From an uncultured Streptococcus sp. (GTDB lineage Bacteria > Bacillota > Bacilli > Lactobacillales > Aerococcaceae), in the NCBI GenBank assembly GCA_916049935.1, contig CAJZJI010000036.1, positions 1 through 7,077 on the forward strand: DNA of 7,077 nucleotides. Direction: 5' to 3'. The notes under the pieces are model-generated. The model saw only the letters and a program-made list of their open reading frames with translations. It was not told the origin of the DNA and did not search any database. Shown piece by piece: positions 1 through 6,832 of this stretch. Numbering within the stretch: position 1 is the first letter of the stretch; every line of letters starts with the position of its first letter. Made by a program: the position numbers and the translations under genes.

Positions 1-925
1 AACCAACGAAGATTCCTTTACGGATAGCATCTTGTTGTAATGCACCTGAGTCGAAACCAACAGCTAAGATTTTGTCTGCGCCAAGTTTAGATTCTTTGAA
101 ACCGCCGTTAGCGTTGATGATTGCTTTTGCAGCGAATTCGTTAGAACCATAGATTGCGATAGTGTCTTCTTTTTCAAGAACTGTAGAAGCTTCAGTTTTA
201 CCTGCAGCATCGTCTACTTGAGCTGGAACACGAACTTCAATAACAACTTTAGCATCAGCTTCAGCTACATCGTTTTTGAATTTGTCATGTCCAGTTACAG
301 CAGTTTTAATGCCTTTTTTGTTTAACAATTCAACCATTTTATCAATGAAACCTTTTGTTCTTTGAGTGATTGAAAGTGAGTTAACTTCTTGAGAAACAAC
401 CCCGATACGAACTTTCTTGTCGCCGACTTTGCTTTCAAGTAATTTGAATAAGTGTTCAGCAGCGTTACCACCAGCAGCATGGTTGTCTGTTGATGCAGTA
501 GCTTTGATAGCTCCTTCTGGTGCTCCTGGAACCCCTGAGTCAAATCCGATAATAGGAATGTTTTTAGATTGTGCTTGTTTAATCGCATCTAATTCTGCTT
601 CAGTATCTAATGCAGCTAAAGCGATTGCTTTTGGATTTTTGTTGATCGCGTTATTTAATTGTTCCAATTGTTCTGCGATAGCTGTTTCATTTTGAGGTCC
701 TACGAAAGTAACTTTAGCCCCTAATTCTTGAGCTGCTTTTTCAGCTCCTTTGTTAACTGCTTTCCAGAAGTCATGTTGGAAACCTTTCGCGATTACTTCT
801 ACTTTGAAGTCGCCGCCTGATTGAGTTTTTCCACCATCAGCATTTGATTTATTTGAAGTACATCCTGCTAATAAAGCAGAAGCACAAGCTAGAGTTGCAA
901 TAGCATATTTGAACGATTTTTTCAT
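1..925 (-). CDS. Sugar ABC transporter substrate-binding lipoprotein (RbsB type), C-terminus cut off by window edge
   Basis: This is the extracellular, membrane-anchored sugar-binding protein of the ABC importer encoded just upstream. 308 codons are visible from the ATG at 925. The frame is open to the window edge, and the last part (roughly 30-50 residues by family length) is missing. The N-terminus is a lipoprotein signal: Lys2-Lys3, a hydrophobic stretch, then lipobox LLAGC with Cys22 as the lipidation site, followed by a Ser/Asn/Gly-rich linker. Family hallmarks of type 1 periplasmic-binding proteins (Peripla_BP_4) are present: FWKAVNKGAEKAAQELGAK, then a QLEQLNNAI helix, IPIIGFDSG, a STDNHAAG segment, ITQRTKGF, and near the edge ILAVGFDSG. 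The start has a strong AAAGGAG site about 9 bases upstream. The gene follows the permease after 76 bp, completing the A-C-B order seen in rbs-type operons. Membership of the family is seen directly. L-fucose as ligand is inferred from the neighbours. Confidence 0.93.
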   Translation of the reverse strand, partial: MKKSFKYAIATLACASALLAGCTSNKSNADGGKTQSGGDFKVEVIAKGFQHDFWKAVNKGAEKAAQELGAKVTFVGPQNETAIAEQLEQLNNAINKNPKAIALAALDTEAELDAIKQAQSKNIPIIGFDSGVPGAPEGAIKATASTDNHAAGGNAAEHLFKLLESKVGDKKVRIGVVSQEVNSLSITQRTKGFIDKMVELLNKKGIKTAVTGHDKFKNDVAEADAKVVIEVRVPAQVDDAAGKTEASTVLEKEDTIAIYGSNEFAAKAIINANGGFKESKLGADKILAVGFDSGALQQDAIRKGIFVG

Positions 926-1001
926 GATTTATTCTCCTTTATATGTCCTTTTTGACCCTTTCTTTGAAGGTGTCTTCCCAACTCATTGTGTCAATATCAA
1001 A
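926..1001 (-). other. 76 bp spacer between permease and binding-protein genes
   Basis: This is the longest gap within the minus-strand gene run; the others are 19 bp or less. It ends in the strong binding-protein ribosome binding site (AAAGGAG). On the minus strand it contains a perfect TTGACA (994-989), but no plausible -10 box at 16-19 bases from it. There is also a short TTGAC/GTCAA inverted repeat enclosing a GAAG/CTTC pair, a weak potential stem-loop. It may allow separate processing or higher expression of the binding protein, as in other ABC operons, but no specific element can be supported. Confidence 0.3.
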
Positions 1002-1985
1002 CTATTTTTTCTTATTCATGCGGATTAAGATATCAGAGTAAACGGCAACGATTACAACGAAACCTGTGATGAATAATTGATAGTGTGGTTGTAAGTCGAT
1101 GTATGGTAAACCAATCTTCAAGACAGACATGATGAATACCCCGATGATTGTACCAACAACTGAACCAACCCCACCGGCAAGTGAAGTACCACCGACAACT
1201 ACTCCGGCGATGGCATCAAGTTCCATACCGTTCCCTGTACCAGGAAGGATAGTTGAATAAGTTGCAGCATATGCGATACCAGCTAAACCTGCTAGAAGTC
1301 CACTGATGACATAAGCCATACCTTCCCATTTGATAACGTTTACACCTGAAAGTCTAGTAGCTTCTTTATTTGAACCGATGGCAAAGATGTAACGACCAAT
1401 TTTTGTTTTATTTAAAACAATGGCTGCAATAATCGCTACGACAATCAAGACGATCAACCCGGTCGGAAAATTATCTTGCGTTCTGAATAAGTCTTTGTAC
1501 CAGCCTTCACCAGTTCCACGTAATGGGAACGTTACACTTTGTACGTTTGATACGATTGAGCTTAAACCACGTGAAATCATCATTGTACCAAGTGTTGCGA
1601 TGAATGGTGGTAATCCAAATTTCGCAATTAAAATTCCGTTGAATAATCCAAATACACCCCCAATCACTAATATTGCCAACAATGCTAGCCATAATGGCCA
1701 ACCCATTTTTGTATGGAGCACTCCACCAACGATGGCAGAACACATCATTACTGTACCGATTGATAAGTCAATACCACCGGTGATAATAACGAATGTTACC
1801 CCAATTGCTAAGAAACCAATGTAATAAGATGCGTCTAAAATGCTGACCGCTGTATCAAACGAACGGAACGATTCACTTGAGACTGCAAAGAATGTGAAAA
1901 TCACGATCAACGCGATTAATGCAATTAATTTTTGTAATCCAACTGATTGTACCAGTTTCGTCCATAGGGACTTTTTCTCTTCCAT
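1002..1985 (-). CDS. Sugar ABC transporter permease (RbsC type)
   Basis: Integral membrane subunit of the ABC sugar importer. At 327 residues it is close to E. coli RbsC. After a charged N-terminus (MEEKKSLW) the protein is mostly hydrophobic helices, beginning around residues 19-36. Family signatures are clear: GGIDLSIG at residues 70-77, the cytoplasmic loop GRYIFAIGSNKEATRLSGV at about 197-215 (expected to contact the ATPase), and MELDAIAGVVVGGTSLAGG at about 254-272. It ends with a basic tail (RMNKKK). The ATG at 1985 is preceded by GAGAGG with 7-base spacing, and the gene starts 18 bp after the ATPase stop, so it is co-transcribed with it. The family (branched/ribose-type permeases, BPD_transp_2) is certain. 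Substrate specificity cannot be read from the permease and is assigned only by context as L-fucose or a similar sugar. Confidence 0.95.
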   Translation of the reverse strand: MEEKKSLWTKLVQSVGLQKLIALIALIVIFTFFAVSSESFRSFDTAVSILDASYYIGFLAIGVTFVIITGGIDLSIGTVMMCSAIVGGVLHTKMGWPLWLALLAILVIGGVFGLFNGILIAKFGLPPFIATLGTMMISRGLSSIVSNVQSVTFPLRGTGEGWYKDLFRTQDNFPTGLIVLIVVAIIAAIVLNKTKIGRYIFAIGSNKEATRLSGVNVIKWEGMAYVISGLLAGLAGIAYAATYSTILPGTGNGMELDAIAGVVVGGTSLAGGVGSVVGTIIGVFIMSVLKIGLPYIDLQPHYQLFITGFVVIVAVYSDILIRMNKKK

Positions 1986-2003
1986 ATCAATACCTCTCTT
2001 CGA

Positions 2004-3500
2004 TTATCGATCCGTTGCTAAAGCGAGGATACGTTCTTGAGTTGCTTGACTGATATCAAGTTCCCCTGTTTTACGTCCTTCACACATGACAACAATACGA
2101 TCGCTCATACGTAAAATTTCTGTAAGCTCTGAAGAAATCATAATGATTGATTTTCCTTGAGCTACTAGTTCATTCATTAATGAGTAGATTTCACTTTTCG
2201 CACCAACGTCAATTCCTCGAGTTGGTTCGTCAAAAATTAGAATATCGCTATTTTGTTCTAGCCATTTCGCAATAACAACTTTTTGTTGGTTACCACCTGA
2301 TAAGTTCCGAACTAGTTGTTTCGATGATGGTGTTTTCGTTCTTAATTGTTTAACGAATTCATCACTGACTTTGATAATTTCACCGTCATCGATTAAACCA
2401 CCCTTAATGTACTTATCAAGGTTTGTCATTACTGTGTTATTGGCAATGGTCATATCAACGATACATCCATAACGTTTACGGTCTTCTGAAAGATAACCAA
2501 TACCTTCTCTAATAGCATCTTGAGGATTTTTAATATCAACCTCTTTACCATTAATTTTAATGGTTCCGCTATCTTTCTTATCCGCTCCGAATAGTAAACG
2601 AGCTACTTCTGTTCGGCCCGCTCCCATTAATCCAGAGAAACCTAAGATTTCACCTTTATGAAGCACAAAGCTAACATCTTTTACGTGGCTTCCTGAGTTT
2701 AAGTGTTCCACTTCTAATACAACAGGTGCTCCTTCTGGTACTGCAGAAACCGCTTTCGGATCTTCGTAAATAGTACGACCAACCATCATTGCGATGATCT
2801 CGTCCTTTGTAGTTTCTTTTGTATTTACAGTTCCAACATATTCCCCGTCCCTCATAACCGTTACACGGTCCGTAATACGGGCAATTTCGTCCATACGGTG
2901 AGAAATATAGATAATTCCTACACCTTTAGCACGTAAGTCATCAATAATTGCGAATAATTCATTAATTTCTGATTCTGTTAACGCTGCTGTTGGTTCGTCG
3001 AAAACAATAATCTTAGCATCCATTGACAATGCTTTGGCAATTTCAACCATTTGTTGTTTACCAACTGTTAAGTTTCCCACTTTTTCTTGTGGATTAATAT
3101 CCAGTTTCAACAATTTGAATAATTCTTTTGCCTTTTTATTTCCGGCATTATCGTTGATGAAGAGACCTTGATTAATTTCTTCACGACCGATGAAGATGTT
3201 TTGAGCCACTGTTAAGTGGTTCATCATATTCAACTCTTGGTGCACGATTACAATCCCATCGTCCATAGCCTCTTTTGGCTTAGAATATTCTACTTGTTTT
3301 CCGTTATAGTGAATCGTTCCTTCATTCGCGCCGTAAATACCTGTCAATACTTTCATCAAAGTGGATTTACCAGCCCCGTTTTCACCCATTAGCGCGTGTA
3401 CTTCACCTGTTCTTAGGTCAAAGTCTACACCTTTTAAGGCTTTTACAGGTCCAAACGATTTCACAATTCCCTTCATTTCAAGAATAACTGGATTACTCAT
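2004..3500 (-). CDS. Sugar ABC transporter ATP-binding protein, two NBDs (RbsA type)
   Basis: Cytoplasmic ATPase with two fused nucleotide-binding domains that powers the importer (498 residues from ATG 3500). N-terminal domain: Walker A GENGAGKST (39-47), Q-loop Q88, a degenerate signature LTVGKQQ (144-150), Walker B IIVFDEP with Glu169, and switch His201. C-terminal domain: a Walker A-like GLMGAGRT (290-297) with Arg instead of the catalytic Lys, a canonical signature LSGGNQQ (400-406), Walker B LIFDEP with Glu425, and Ser457 at the usual switch-His position. This asymmetry is normal for RbsA/MglA/XylG proteins. I chose ATG 3500 (MSNPVILEMKG) because AGGTG lies 6 bases upstream of it. A GTG at 3509 would add only three residues (V/M-K-C). 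The first 8 bp overlap the end of the PTS IIA gene, suggesting translational coupling. Downstream are the permease and binding protein. The sugar is inferred from context. Confidence 0.95.
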   Translation of the reverse strand: MSNPVILEMKGIVKSFGPVKALKGVDFDLRTGEVHALMGENGAGKSTLMKVLTGIYGANEGTIHYNGKQVEYSKPKEAMDDGIVIVHQELNMMNHLTVAQNIFIGREEINQGLFINDNAGNKKAKELFKLLKLDINPQEKVGNLTVGKQQMVEIAKALSMDAKIIVFDEPTAALTESEINELFAIIDDLRAKGVGIIYISHRMDEIARITDRVTVMRDGEYVGTVNTKETTKDEIIAMMVGRTIYEDPKAVSAVPEGAPVVLEVEHLNSGSHVKDVSFVLHKGEILGFSGLMGAGRTEVARLLFGADKKDSGTIKINGKEVDIKNPQDAIREGIGYLSEDRKRYGCIVDMTIANNTVMTNLDKYIKGGLIDDGEIIKVSDEFVKQLRTKTPSSKQLVRNLSGGNQQKVVIAKWLEQNSDILIFDEPTRGIDVGAKSEIYSLMNELVAQGKSIIMISSELTEILRMSDRIVVMCEGRKTGELDISQATQERILALATDR

Positions 3501-3864
3501 GCATTTCACCTACCTGTTCCAGTTTTGTAATACGCTCTTTTAGCGTTTCTATTTGTTCTTGTTGATTTACAACGATGTTTACAACTTCTAGCAGCAAGTG
3601 GCTGTTCATAAAATGATCTTGCGCATGAACGGAAAGAAGTGTTGGACTAGCACCCTCTCCTCTAATTTCTTGCTGAATCATTTCTGTTTGAACATTATGC
3701 GCTTCAACTCCTTTAACTCTCGCTTCATCAAGGAGGCCTCTTGCAGATGAAATATCACCTGCAAGAGCACTCTTAACGGATTGCATTGCTAAAGTTGTTA
3801 CTTTGCTGCTTTTGACAATGAGTTGCATCAATCGTTGCGTATCTGCTTTTTTTGTTTCGCTCAT
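3493..3864 (-). CDS. PTS IIA component, lactose/cellobiose (Lac) family
   Basis: Soluble phosphocarrier of the Lac/Cel PTS family, which passes phosphate from HPr to a IIB protein. It has 123 residues and no membrane segment. The family core is visible: the helix KSALAGDISSARGLLDEA (about 31-48), EAHNVQTEMIQQEIRGEG (54-71), and the active-site segment SVHAQDHFM. In that segment His80 aligns with the phosphorylated His78 of lactococcal LacF, and Asp83 and His84 match conserved trimer-core and active-site residues. LacF-type proteins are about 105 residues. This one has about 16 extra C-terminal residues, with hydrophobic heptad positions continuing through V98, I105, L108, I112 and L115, so it probably extends a helical coiled coil. 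The gene starts 4 bp after the IIB stop, and its 3' end overlaps the ABC ATPase start. No IIC gene is visible. It may serve a distant IIC or act as a regulator of the operon's transporter; the latter is inference only. Confidence 0.92.
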   Translation of the reverse strand: MSETKKADTQRLMQLIVKSSKVTTLAMQSVKSALAGDISSARGLLDEARVKGVEAHNVQTEMIQQEIRGEGASPTLLSVHAQDHFMNSHLLLEVVNIVVNQQEQIETLKERITKLEQVGEMHE

Positions 3865-3868
3865 TGGC

Positions 3869-4165
3869 TTAACCTAATAATTCAATCGCTTGTTTTAGAA
3901 CTTCTTCTCCGCGCATGTTTTCAAAGTCATCGTCTGAAATCACAGCAACTGGAACATGAAGTGAAGATTTAGCTTTCTCTTCTAAATAAGCTAGTTGAGG
4001 TCCTAATAATAAGACATCAATATTTTTTAGAGTATCAATCCCAGTAATCCCTACTGAGTAGAATGAGTAATCTAATTTATCACGGTAAATTACTTCTTGA
4101 ATGCGTTCAACGAGCATACTTGTTGTTAATCCACCGACACAGGCTAAAATAATTGTTTTTGTCAT
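3869..4165 (-). CDS. PTS IIB component, lactose/cellobiose family
   Basis: Small cytoplasmic IIB phosphocarrier (98 residues) of the cellobiose/lactose family. In this family, phosphate moves from IIA-His to IIB-Cys and then to sugar bound by a IIC channel. The active-site loop CVGGLTTSM begins at Cys9, directly after the first beta strand (KTIILA), in the usual position. The second family motif, LLGPQLAYLE, is at residues 53-62. Length and fold pattern fit CelA-type IIB proteins (about 100 residues). The start ATG 4165 has a strong AAAGGAG about 8 bases upstream. The gene lies 18 bp after fucI and 4 bp before the IIA gene, so the two PTS proteins form a tight pair. The Gly residues in CVGGL differ slightly from the common CAAGMSTS form but keep the Cys and the TS pair. 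Without a IIC in the window, the phosphate acceptor is unknown. Confidence 0.93.
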   Translation of the reverse strand: MTKTIILACVGGLTTSMLVERIQEVIYRDKLDYSFYSVGITGIDTLKNIDVLLLGPQLAYLEEKAKSSLHVPVAVISDDDFENMRGEEVLKQAIELLG

Positions 4166-4183
4166 TTTAGTCTCTCCTTTCTC

Positions 4184-5950
4184 TTACTTATGGATAGGTC
4201 CTAATAGTTGGCATGCACGGTAGTCAGCTGATTCTAAATCTTCTGTTCCGAATAATGACCAGTTCTTAGGTCTGAAGATATCTTCTTCAGCAACGTTATG
4301 CATATTTACAGGGATGCGTAACATTGAAGCAAGAGTGATAAGGTCAGCACCGATATGTCCATAAGTGATAGCACCGTGGTTTGCACCCCAGTTATTCATT
4401 ACATCGTATACTGACTTGAATGCGCCTTTACCTGTTAAGCGAGGAGCAAACCAAGTTGTTGGCCAACCTGGATCTGTACGGTTATCCAATGTATGGTGTA
4501 CATCTTCAGGTAATTCAAGTGTGTATCCTTCAGCAATTTGTAATACTGGTCCAACGCCTTTCAATAAGTTCAAGCGAACCATTGTCACAGGCATATTTCC
4601 TTTAGATAAGAATCGAGTTGAGTAACCGCCGCCACGGAAGTATTCACGGTTAGCTGCTGGGAAGTCAGTATTTGCAAGCATTGCATCTACTTCACTTTGT
4701 TCTAATTCCCAGAATGGTTTAATCACTGGTTCACCGTTTCTTGTAGCTTGACCAGTACCGTCTAATGTACAAGAACCTGAGTTAATTAAGTGTAAGAATC
4801 CATTTTCAGCATGACCTTCAAGTTTATGTCCTGTAACACGTTCAACAGCTTCTGGACTCCAGTAAGTACGAACATCCGCAAAGATTTGTGGAGTGTTTGT
4901 TAATAAGTAGTTGAATAGCATTGATACACCGTTTAACGCATCATTTTCAGTTGCGAAGATGTATGGTCTGCGAATTCCGTTCCAGTCAAATTGAGTATTT
5001 AGGAATGTTTCCATGAAGTCTCCGTTAGGGAAGTGGTCTGTCCATTGACGTTGACCTTGGAATCCACCAACAAGAGCGTAGTGACCAACTGCTTCTTCTT
5101 CGAAGCCTAGTTCAGCAAGTCTTGGGTTACCAATCATTAAGTCACGTCCAATTAAGAACATCTTAATCACGAATTCCCATTGTTTATCTTTTTCTTCACG
5201 GCTTAAAACAAGGTCTTCACGGTTGTGATCGAATCCTTCTTTAACGTTTTCTTTCACCCATTTAAGCGCACGTTCGAATTCTTCGTGATCGTAAATACCA
5301 CGATCGATACGGCGAGTGAATTCAGTCATATCTACTGATTCATTACGCATTCCTAAGTATTCTTGGAAGAAGTTAGGATCTACGATAGAACCACCGATAC
5401 CCATTGATACACTACCCATTGATAAGTAAGCTGTATCTCTCATTAAACCTGTAGCAAGAGCTGCTCTTGCGTAACGTAAGATTTTTTCTTTAACGTCTTC
5501 AGGAATTTCTGTATCTGTTGCTTCTTTTACGTCTTTACCGTAAATTCCGAATGCTGGAATTCCTTTTTGAGCGTGAGAAGCAAGAACTGCTGCTAAGTAA
5601 ACAGCCCCTGGTCTTTCAGTTCCGTTGAATCCCCAAATAGCATGTGGAATATCAGGAGACATATCCATTGTTTCACTACCATAGCACCAGCATGGTGTTA
5701 CAGTGATTGTTGCACACACGTTTGATTTCTTGAACAATTCGTGAGACGCTGCTGCTTCTGGTACACGACCAATTGTTGATGGTGAAATTACACATTCAAC
5801 TGGTTGGCCATCAGGATATTTCAATGTAGACTCGATTAAAGCAGCTACACTCTTCGCCATATTCATTGTTTGAACTTCTAACGATTCGCGAACTCCTTGG
5901 CGACGACCGTCAATAGTTGGGCGAATCCCAATACGTGGATGTTGAATCAT
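4184..5950 (-). CDS. fucI: L-fucose isomerase
   Basis: Cytoplasmic Mn2+-dependent ketol isomerase converting L-fucose to L-fuculose; family members also act on D-arabinose. At 588 residues it is nearly identical in length to E. coli FucI (591) and resembles it along its whole length. Recognisable segments are [20 protein letters not shown] at the N-terminus, [16 protein letters not shown] (82-97), [17 protein letters not shown] (105-121), [18 protein letters not shown] and [14 protein letters not shown]. The metal-binding and catalytic residues are intact: Glu335 (in ATEND), Asp359 (in FADV) and His525 (in GANHG), matching E. coli Glu337, Asp361 and His528. I start at ATG 5950 because AGGAGG sits 8 bases upstream and [11 protein letters not shown] matches the family N-terminus. 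An upstream in-frame start at 5980 would add ten residues overlapping fucA. The gene follows fucA by 19 bp. Confidence 0.97.
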   Translation of the reverse strand: MIQHPRIGIRPTIDGRRQGVRESLEVQTMNMAKSVAALIESTLKYPDGQPVECVISPSTIGRVPEAAASHELFKKSNVCATITVTPCWCYGSETMDMSPDIPHAIWGFNGTERPGAVYLAAVLASHAQKGIPAFGIYGKDVKEATDTEIPEDVKEKILRYARAALATGLMRDTAYLSMGSVSMGIGGSIVDPNFFQEYLGMRNESVDMTEFTRRIDRGIYDHEEFERALKWVKENVKEGFDHNREDLVLSREEKDKQWEFVIKMFLIGRDLMIGNPRLAELGFEEEAVGHYALVGGFQGQRQWTDHFPNGDFMETFLNTQFDWNGIRRPYIFATENDALNGVSMLFNYLLTNTPQIFADVRTYWSPEAVERVTGHKLEGHAENGFLHLINSGSCTLDGTGQATRNGEPVIKPFWELEQSEVDAMLANTDFPAANREYFRGGGYSTRFLSKGNMPVTMVRLNLLKGVGPVLQIAEGYTLELPEDVHHTLDNRTDPGWPTTWFAPRLTGKGAFKSVYDVMNNWGANHGAITYGHIGADLITLASMLRIPVNMHNVAEEDIFRPKNWSLFGTEDLESADYRACQLLGPIHK

Positions 5951-5969
5951 TTTTATTCCTCCTATTTTT

Positions 5970-6692
5970 CTACACTTCACGAACAGTTCCGTCTGGATTG
6001 TATTTCTTGTATCCTGGGTGACGTCCTGTTACTTTGTAGTTTTCGCGCATCTTGAACATTTGCTCTAATTTTTCTCTTGAGATTTCTTTTTCTTCAATGC
6101 CTTTTGTTAGTAATAACATTCTTCCGTGGAATGTTGATTTAGCCACGAGTTCTAATGTTTCCATTCTGTAGTATGCTGTAATCACATCACTACCCACTGT
6201 TAATGCACCATGGTTTTCAAGTAACATCACGTCGTGTTCTTGTAAGTATGGTGTAATCGCATCTGGAACTTCCATTGTTGAAGGAACTCCGAATGGTGTA
6301 ATTGGAATTGAACCGATAACAATCGCACTTTCAATTAGTGAATAAGTATCTAATGGAATATGTGCTAATGTGAATCCAGTTGCAATTGGTGGATGAGCGT
6401 GAACAACAGCTTTCACATCGTCGCGTTCTTCATAGCAGCGAATATGCATTTTAATTTCGCTTGAAGGACGGAAACCTTCGTTGGCTTCAATCACTTCTCC
6501 TTTCATATTTAATTTAACGAGTTTTTCAGGAGTGATAAAACTCTTACTGATACCTGTTGGTGTTGCGATGATGGTATCCTCATCAATGCGAACTGAAACA
6601 TTTCCGTCATTAGCAGCAACCCATCCTAGTTGCCACATTTTATGACACACGTCACAAATTTGTTCGCGTACTACTTGTTCATCAAAAGTCAT
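5970..6692 (-). CDS. fucA: L-fuculose-1-phosphate aldolase (class II aldolase/adducin family)
   Basis: Zn2+-dependent class II aldolase that splits L-fuculose-1-phosphate into dihydroxyacetone phosphate and L-lactaldehyde. It is the first gene of the operon, immediately before fucI. It has 240 residues. Family features are the phosphate-site segments [10 protein letters not shown] (27-36) and ATPTGISK (43-50), catalytic Glu79 in PSSEIKMH, zinc ligands His98 and His100 in VVHAHPP, and His161 in [11 protein letters not shown]. Glu at position 79 favours an aldolase, since L-ribulose-5-phosphate 4-epimerases carry Asp there. The protein is about 25 residues longer than E. coli FucA (215), with a polar, basic C-terminal tail ([18 protein letters not shown]). 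The ATG at 6692 has AAAGGG 8 bases upstream. The exact phosphoketose (fuculose versus ribulose or another) is inferred from the adjacent fucI. Confidence 0.9.
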   Translation of the reverse strand: MTFDEQVVREQICDVCHKMWQLGWVAANDGNVSVRIDEDTIIATPTGISKSFITPEKLVKLNMKGEVIEANEGFRPSSEIKMHIRCYEERDDVKAVVHAHPPIATGFTLAHIPLDTYSLIESAIVIGSIPITPFGVPSTMEVPDAITPYLQEHDVMLLENHGALTVGSDVITAYYRMETLELVAKSTFHGRMLLLTKGIEEKEISREKLEQMFKMRENYKVTGRHPGYKKYNPDGTVREV

Positions 6693-6728
6693 AGTATCAT
6701 CCCTTTCTGATTAATATCTTAGCAACTG

Positions 6729-6744
6729 AAGAAAGCGGATACAA
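6729..6744 (+). promoter_or_regulatory. Probable cre site (CcpA catabolite repression)
   Basis: The 16-mer AAGAAAGCGGATACAA matches the low-GC Gram-positive cre consensus WTGNAANCGNWNNCAW at every defined position except the second base (A instead of T). It lies 37-52 bases upstream of the fucA start codon, where bound CcpA could block initiation or early elongation of the fuc operon. The call rests on motif match and on the expectation that a secondary-sugar operon is under glucose control. No ccpA gene is in the window. Confidence 0.5.
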
Positions 6745-6751
6745 TACGTGG

Positions 6752-6817
6752 ATGAACTATTGAACATCCTTCAAGTTTTGTGCTATAATTTGTTCATAAA
6801 TGTTCAAAATCGTTCAA
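6752..6817. promoter_or_regulatory. Probable DeoR-type operator: five TGAAC/GTTCA boxes
   Basis: Two boxes read TGAAC on the plus strand (ATGAAC 6752-6757 and TTGAACA 6760-6766). Three read in the opposite orientation (TGTTCAT 6791-6797, TGTTCAA 6801-6807, CGTTCAA 6811-6817). The last three are on an exact 10 bp period, so they present the same face of the helix. TTGAACA and TGTTCAA form a perfect 7-base inverted repeat, and ATGAAC pairs with GTTCAT as a second nested inverted repeat. The boxes overlap the -35 and the start region of the regulator promoter. Binding by the adjacent DeoR protein is inferred from position and architecture. Confidence 0.65.
6760..6789 (+). promoter_or_regulatory. 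Promoter of the DeoR-family regulator gene
   Basis: A consensus -10 box TATAAT at 6784-6789 is preceded by TG at 6781-6782, giving an extended -10 (TGCTATAAT). The -35 is TTGAAC at 6760-6765 with an 18-base spacer, matching TTGACA at four of six positions; the extended -10 compensates for this. Transcription would start near 6796, inside the three GTTCA repeats. The -35 box itself is one of the TGAAC boxes, so regulator binding should block this promoter (autorepression). No comparably clear -10/-35 pair could be picked for the fucA-side promoter. Confidence 0.75.
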
Positions 6818-6832
6818 CTAGGGGGTTTTATT

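Noticed and set aside
322..695. Open frames of 88 and 92 codons inside the binding-protein gene, on the minus and plus strands
   Set aside because: The binding protein is continuous and well conserved through this stretch in its own frame from 925; these are alternative-frame shadows.
989..994. Perfect TTGACA (minus strand) upstream of the binding-protein gene as an internal promoter
   Set aside because: No acceptable -10 hexamer occurs 16-19 bases downstream (the sequence there is around ACCTTC), so it is probably chance.
926..1001. Rho-independent terminator between permease and binding-protein genes
   Set aside because: Only 4-5 base stems can be formed and there is no U-tract in the right place. 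No convincing terminator was found anywhere in the window.
1420..1824. 134-codon open frame on the plus strand, antisense to the permease
   Set aside because: It lies wholly within the conserved permease gene, has no family resemblance and no good ribosome binding site. It is a shadow of the real gene.
3501..3509. GTG start for the ABC ATPase at 3509
   Set aside because: It adds only three residues, and the AGGTG ribosome binding site is correctly spaced for the ATG at 3500.
5951..5980. Earlier in-frame start for fucI at 5980, overlapping the end of fucA
   Set aside because: The ten extra residues ([10 protein letters not shown]) do not match the family N-terminus and are encoded across the fucA stop and the AGGAGG ribosome binding site that serves the ATG at 5950.
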